This document shows positions 59,865 through 64,000 of a stretch of 64,000 nucleotides of DNA, piece by piece (positions within the stretch are counted from its first letter, which is position 1; the number at the start of each line of letters is the position of its first letter). The notes beneath the pieces are model-generated. The model saw nothing but the letters and a program-made list of their open reading frames with translations. It did not search any database and was not told where the DNA came from. The stretch lies in the NCBI RefSeq assembly GCF_900112865.1, contig NZ_FONH01000001.1, forward strand, positions 558,001 to 622,000, written 5' to 3'. A program made the position numbers and the translations under genes. This DNA is from Dyella marensis. GTDB lineage: Bacteria > Pseudomonadota > Gammaproteobacteria > Xanthomonadales > Rhodanobacteraceae.

Positions 59865-60928
59865 TACAACGCTCCCTTGGTGCTGGGCAGCTCGCTGCCC
59901 TCGCGGCGCAGGGCCTGGCGCAGCGCCCGCGCCACCACCTTGAAGCAGGCCTCGACCATGTGGTGCGCGTTGTCGCCGTACACGCTCAGGTGCAGGTTGG
60001 CGCCCAGCGTCTCGCACAGCGAGCGGAAGAAATGCGGCACCAGTTCGGTCGGCACGTCGCCGACGCGCTCGCGCGGGAAGCTGCCCTCGAACACGAAGTA
60101 CGGGCGGCCGGACAGGTCCAGCGCCGCGCTGGCCTGCGATTCGTCCATCGGCAGGGTGAAGCCGTAGCGCGCGATGCCGCGCTTGTCGCCCAGCGCCTGG
60201 CGCAGTGCCTGGCCCAGCGCAAGCGCGCAGTCTTCGATGGTGTGGTGCTCGTCGATCCGGGTGTCGCCGTCGCACTCCAGTTCCAGCGCGAAGCCGCCGT
60301 GCTTGCCGATCTGCTCCAGCATGTGGTCGAAGAAACCCAGGCCGGTCTGCGCCTTGGGCTCGGCGACGCGATCCAGGTCCACGCGCACGGTGATGCGCGT
60401 TTCCCTGGTGTTGCGCGTAACCGTCGCGGTGCGCGGCGCATCCAGCAGCTGGTGCGCGATCTCCTCCCAGGCCAGGCCCTTGGGGCCGACCAGGAAACCG
60501 CGCACGCCCATGTTGGCGGCGAACTGCAGGTCGGTCTGGCGGTCGCCGACCATCGCCGAGGCCGCGCGGCTCCAGCCGTCGTCGGCCAGGTAATGGCGCA
60601 GCATGCCGATGCCCGGCTTGCGGGTGTCCAGGCCGTCGCGGGGGAAGCTGCGGTCGATCAGCACTTCGCGGAAGCGCACGCCCTGCGAGGCGAGGATGCG
60701 CATCAGCAGTTCGTGCGGGCCGGTGAAATGCGCCTCGGGGAAGCTGTCGGTGCCCAGGCCGTCCTGGTTGGTCACCATCACCAGTTCGTAGCCCGCCGCC
60801 ACGCAACGTTGCAGCGCGGCGATCACGCCCGGCAGCAGGGCCAGTTTCTCGTAGCTGTCGATCTGTTCGTCGGCCGGTTCTTCGATCAGGCAGCCGTCGC
60901 GATCGACGAAAAGCAGTTTGCGGCTCAT
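59864..60928 (-). CDS. hisB: Bifunctional histidinol-phosphatase / imidazoleglycerol-phosphate dehydratase
   Basis: 354 aa. N-terminal HAD phosphatase (about 1-165): [40 protein letters not shown]-terminal IGPD (about 168-354): [32 protein letters not shown] and [13 protein letters not shown]. This fusion is typical of gammaproteobacteria. ATGA overlap with hisC. Confidence 0.98.
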   Translation of the reverse strand: MSRKLLFVDRDGCLIEEPADEQIDSYEKLALLPGVIAALQRCVAAGYELVMVTNQDGLGTDSFPEAHFTGPHELLMRILASQGVRFREVLIDRSFPRDGLDTRKPGIGMLRHYLADDGWSRAASAMVGDRQTDLQFAANMGVRGFLVGPKGLAWEEIAHQLLDAPRTATVTRNTRETRITVRVDLDRVAEPKAQTGLGFFDHMLEQIGKHGGFALELECDGDTRIDEHHTIEDCALALGQALRQALGDKRGIARYGFTLPMDESQASAALDLSGRPYFVFEGSFPRERVGDVPTELVPHFFRSLCETLGANLHLSVYGDNAHHMVEACFKVVARALRQALRREGSELPSTKGAL

Positions 60929-61986
60929 GCGCGGTCTCCATTCAATACGTCGAGCACACGCGCATTCTCTGCCGGCGTACCGATGGTGATGCGCAGTGCA
61001 TCGCCCAGATTGGGATAACGCCGCACATCGCGCACGACGATGCCGGCGGCGAACAGGCGCTGGTAGGCGGCGCCAGCGTCGTCGAAGCGCACCGCCAGAA
61101 AGTTCGCCTGCGATGGCAGCACCTCGCGCACACCCGGCAAGGCGGCCAGCGCGGGCGTCATGCGCGCGCGCTCCGCACGCACGATGCGGATGTGCTCCGC
61201 CGCCTCCGCCTGGCCCTGCGCCGACAGGCCTTCCAGCGCCGCCGTCACGCACGGCAAGGGCAGCGGATACGGCGGGATGATCTTCCGCAGCAGGGCGATC
61301 ACCTCGGCATGCGCCAGCAGCGTGCCGATGCGCGCGCCGGCCAGCGCCCAGGCCTTGGACAGTGTGCGCAGCACGGCGAGGTTGTCGTAGGTATCGATCA
61401 GCCCGGCGACGCTGCCGCCGTCCGCAAACTCGACATAGGCCTCGTCCACCACCAGCAGCGCGCGCCCGGCCAGTTCGCGCGCAAGACGTTCGATCGTCGC
61501 GCGCGGCACCGGCTGTCCGGTGGGATTGTTCGGCGTGCAGACGAAGACCAGCTTCACCGCCGGCGTCAGCGCGGCCAGCAAGGCATCGGCGTCCACCGTG
61601 AAGTCGGCCGCGAGCGGAACCTCGACGATGCCCGCGTCCTGGATGCGCGCGCAGACCGAGTACATGCCGAAGGTCGGCGGCTGGATCGCGATGGCATCGC
61701 GGCCCGCGCGGCAGAACGCGCGCACCAGCAGGTCGATCGCCTCGTCGCTGCCGCGGCCGACCAGCAGCTGCTCTTCGCGCACGCCGTAGAGCGCCGCCAG
61801 GGCGCGCAGCAGCGCTGCCGGCTGCGGATCGGGATAGCGGTTGCAGCCGCGCCCCGCCTCGCCCGCCGGCGCCCAGGCCGATTCGTTGGCATTGAGCAGG
61901 ATCGCGCCGCCGCTGGCTTCCATGCGCGCCGAGGAATACGGCTGCATGGCGCGGAGCTCCGGGCGGGCCAGGTCGAGCACGCTCAT
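60925..61986 (-). CDS. hisC: Histidinol-phosphate aminotransferase
   Basis: 353-aa fold-type I PLP enzyme, start at 61986. [11 protein letters not shown] and [11 protein letters not shown] at the N-terminus, [27 protein letters not shown], and the PLP lysine in [16 protein letters not shown]. Seventh step of the pathway. Overlaps hisD and hisB by 4 bases each. Confidence 0.97.
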   Translation of the reverse strand: MSVLDLARPELRAMQPYSSARMEASGGAILLNANESAWAPAGEAGRGCNRYPDPQPAALLRALAALYGVREEQLLVGRGSDEAIDLLVRAFCRAGRDAIAIQPPTFGMYSVCARIQDAGIVEVPLAADFTVDADALLAALTPAVKLVFVCTPNNPTGQPVPRATIERLARELAGRALLVVDEAYVEFADGGSVAGLIDTYDNLAVLRTLSKAWALAGARIGTLLAHAEVIALLRKIIPPYPLPLPCVTAALEGLSAQGQAEAAEHIRIVRAERARMTPALAALPGVREVLPSQANFLAVRFDDAGAAYQRLFAAGIVVRDVRRYPNLGDALRITIGTPAENARVLDVLNGDRA

Positions 61987-63290
61987 GCCCTTGCCTCCAG
62001 CGCGGCCAGGCGCAGCGTCACCGCACGGCGGTGCGCTTCGAGCTGCTCGGCTTCGGCCAGCGTCGCGGTGCACGGGCCGATCGCGCGCAGGCCGTCGGCG
62101 CTCAGTTCCTGCACGGTGATCTGCTTCTGGAAACTGGCCACGGACACGCCGCTGTAGCTGCGCGCATAACCGTAGGTGGGCAGCACATGATTGCTGCCGC
62201 TGCAGTAGTCGCCCACCGATTCCGGCGTCCATGCGCCGAGGAAGATCGAGCCGGCGCTGTCGATGCCGTCCAGCAGCGCGCGCGGTTCGGTCACCTGCAG
62301 GATCAGGTGTTCCGGCGCGTAGCGATTGCTCACCGCCACCGCCTGCGCCAGCGAGTCGACCAGGATCAGCCGGCTCTGCGCCAGCGCCTGCGTGGCGATG
62401 GAGGCGCGCGGCAGCGCGGCGCACTGGCGCTCCACTTCCACCGCGACGCGGTCGAGCAGCGCATCGGAGGGGCTGAGCAGGATCACCTGCGAATCGGGGC
62501 CATGCTCGGCCTGCGACAGCAGGTCGGCGGCGACGAATTCCGGATCGGCCTTGCCGTCGGCGATCACCAGCACTTCCGAAGGGCCGGCCGGCATGTCGAT
62601 GGCCGCGCCGTCCGGGTCGCCGGAAACCTGCAGCTTGGCCTCGGTGACCCAGGCATTGCCGGGGCCGAACAGCTTGTCGCAACGGGGCACACTCCCGGTG
62701 CCGTACGCCATCGCCGCGATCGCCTGCGCGCCGCCCAGCTTGAACACGCGATGCACGCCAGTGACGCGCGCGGCGTACAGCACCGCCTCGTCGCAGCGGC
62801 CGTCGGCGCGCGCGGGCGAGCACAGCACCACTTCGCGGCAGCCGGCCAGGCCCGCCGGCACGCCGAGCATCAGCGCGGTCGAGGGCAGCGGCGCGCTGCC
62901 GGCCGGCACGTACAGGCCGACCTTGGCGATCGGGCGCAGCACACGCTCGACACGCACGCCCGGCGCGGTTTCCACCGCCACGGGGCGCGGCGCGGATTCG
63001 CGATGGAAGGCGGCGATGCGTGCGGCGGCTTCTTCGATGGCGGCTTTCAGTTCGGGGGCAAGGGCCGCTTCGGCCGCGGCGAATTCTTCGACCGTCACTT
63101 CGATGGCGTCGATCGCGCAGCGGTCGTATTTCGCGCTCAGCTCGCGCAGCGCGGTATCGCCTTCGGCGCGCACCTTGGCCACGATCGCTTCCACGCCGCG
63201 GCGCAGTTCCTCCGCACGCGATTGCGCGGGACGGGCCAGCGCCTGCAGCTGCGCCGCGGGGTCGAGCGCGTTCCAGTCGAGTCGTTTCAT
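61983..63290 (-). CDS. hisD: Histidinol dehydrogenase
   Basis: 435 aa, start at 63290 overlapping the hisG stop. Signatures: [78 protein letters not shown] (zinc ligands Gln, His) and [18 protein letters not shown]. Last two oxidations to histidine. Confidence 0.98.
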   Translation of the reverse strand: MKRLDWNALDPAAQLQALARPAQSRAEELRRGVEAIVAKVRAEGDTALRELSAKYDRCAIDAIEVTVEEFAAAEAALAPELKAAIEEAAARIAAFHRESAPRPVAVETAPGVRVERVLRPIAKVGLYVPAGSAPLPSTALMLGVPAGLAGCREVVLCSPARADGRCDEAVLYAARVTGVHRVFKLGGAQAIAAMAYGTGSVPRCDKLFGPGNAWVTEAKLQVSGDPDGAAIDMPAGPSEVLVIADGKADPEFVAADLLSQAEHGPDSQVILLSPSDALLDRVAVEVERQCAALPRASIATQALAQSRLILVDSLAQAVAVSNRYAPEHLILQVTEPRALLDGIDSAGSIFLGAWTPESVGDYCSGSNHVLPTYGYARSYSGVSVASFQKQITVQELSADGLRAIGPCTATLAEAEQLEAHRRAVTLRLAALEARA

Positions 63291-64000
63291 GCCAGCATCT
63301 TCTCCACCGGCAGCACGAACATCTCGCGCGCGCCGGCCTTCTTGATCTCTTCGAGCTGCCGCCAGCTCACCTCGCCCGCGCACAGCGCCTGCAGCATCAG
63401 CTGGTCCGGCTGCCCGGCGACCGGCAACAGGGTCGGCTGCGGGCCGCCCGGCAGCAGTCGGGTCACCGCGTCCAGGTGCTGGCGCGAGGTCTGCAGCAGC
63501 AGCAGGCGCGATTCGCGCACCTGCATCACGCCGTCGAGGCGCTTGAGTAGCAGCTCGATCATGTCGCCGCGTTCGTCGGTGGGCAGCGTGCGCGGGCCGG
63601 CCAGCACCGCCTCGCTTTCCAGCAGCACGTCCGCTTCGCGCAGCTGGTTGGCGACCAGGGTGCCGCCGCTCTGCACCAGATCGCAGATCAGGTCGGCCGT
63701 GCCCAGGCGCGGGGCGATCTCCACCGAGCCGGCCAGCGTCACCACGCCGGCGTCGACGCCCTGGTTGCGCAGCCAGTCGCGCAGCAGGCCGGGATAAGAG
63801 GTGGCGATGCGCAGGCCGGCGAGCTGCTGCGGCTGCTCGTAGTTCATCTCCTGCGGCACCGCGATCGACAGGCGGCAGCGGCCGAAGCCGAGCGAACGCC
63901 ATTCGGCCAGCGGCCCGGCTTCGCGCCCGTCGGTGAACGAGTATTCGCTCAGCACATTGCGGCCGACGATGCCCAGGTCGCATACGCCCTGGGCGATCAG
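63287..64000 (-). CDS. hisG: ATP phosphoribosyltransferase, long form (3' part)
   Basis: The frame is open to the right edge, so about 60 N-terminal residues are missing. Visible are the catalytic region ([51 protein letters not shown]) and the C-terminal histidine-binding regulatory domain (about the last 75 residues, ending [13 protein letters not shown]). This is the hexameric long form that is feedback-inhibited by histidine. First gene of the his block seen here. Confidence 0.95.
   Translation of the reverse strand: MIAQGVCDLGIVGRNVLSEYSFTDGREAGPLAEWRSLGFGRCRLSIAVPQEMNYEQPQQLAGLRIATSYPGLLRDWLRNQGVDAGVVTLAGSVEIAPRLGTADLICDLVQSGGTLVANQLREADVLLESEAVLAGPRTLPTDERGDMIELLLKRLDGVMQVRESRLLLLQTSRQHLDAVTRLLPGGPQPTLLPVAGQPDQLMLQALCAGEVSWRQLEEIKKAGAREMFVLPVEKMLA

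Overview
The window is chromosomal DNA of a GC-rich gammaproteobacterium of the order Xanthomonadales (Lysobacterales), most likely Rhodanobacteraceae (Dyella/Rhodanobacter/Luteibacter-like). This rests on gene content and synteny: the pyrG-kdsA-eno-ftsB-ispD-ispF and surE-pcm-yqaA-nlpD blocks, kynurenine-pathway genes, a complete System I cytochrome c maturation operon ending in a MetX/CysX-type acyltransferase, mtnBDC and a his operon. The placement is inferred; no 16S gene is present. Almost all genes are intact and dense, often chained by 4-bp start/stop overlaps.

Layout. 1-5.3 kb: 3' end of a tatD-like gene, then a MarR-regulated tripartite efflux operon (marR, NodT-type lipoprotein channel, emrA, emrB). 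5.4-6.8 kb: PHB regulator phaR and acetoacetyl-CoA reductase phaB. 6.8-17.2 kb: kmo, a DUF3293 gene and ccmABCDEFGHI chained to a serine/homoserine O-acyltransferase, then cysteine dioxygenase and tRNA-Leu(CAA).

17.3-25 kb is an accessory region, visibly less GC-rich than its flanks, inserted beside tRNA-Leu. Its core is a tightly coupled three-gene module at 17936-22670: a SIR2-domain protein, a 195-aa middle protein with a D...ExK nuclease-like motif, and an 816-aa SMC/Rad50-like ATPase with a CPVC zinc-hook motif. The architecture matches the Lamassu / ABC three-component (ABC-3C) class of anti-phage or anti-plasmid systems with a SIR2 NADase-type effector. The possible nuclease character of the middle component is the most novel point in the window. 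Small orphan genes follow: a membrane-anchored protein, a DUF3077-like protein, a duplicated-repeat hydrophilic protein, an NTF2-like secreted protein, a DUF3606 protein, and an Ala-rich protein divergent from an AraC regulator.

28.2-28.8 kb: five-tRNA operon (Arg-Pro-Arg-His-Lys) with a near-consensus promoter and a terminator. 29-44.5 kb: housekeeping genes (ftsH-rlmE, yhbY, nlpD, yqaA, pcm, surE, smr, truD, mgtE, ispF, ispD, ftsB, eno, kdsA, pyrG). 44.6-53 kb: Xaa-Pro aminopeptidase, parE, haaO, NUDIX hydrolase and two paralogous APC amino-acid permeases. An intergenic region at 52985-53447 holds two palindromes, a foldable segment and an intrinsic terminator, suggesting an unannotated structured RNA. 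53.4-57 kb: HiPIP, methionine salvage mtnBDC and a C13 (legumain-like) peptidase. 57.1-64 kb: his operon on the minus strand (hisG partial, then D, C, B, H, A, F, IE).

At least three families of dispersed palindromic repeats sit in intergenic spaces. In one case the repeat supplies the stop codons of two convergent genes. kmo and haaO point to a tryptophan-to-NAD (quinolinate) route, which is of interest beside an NAD-consuming SIR2 effector.
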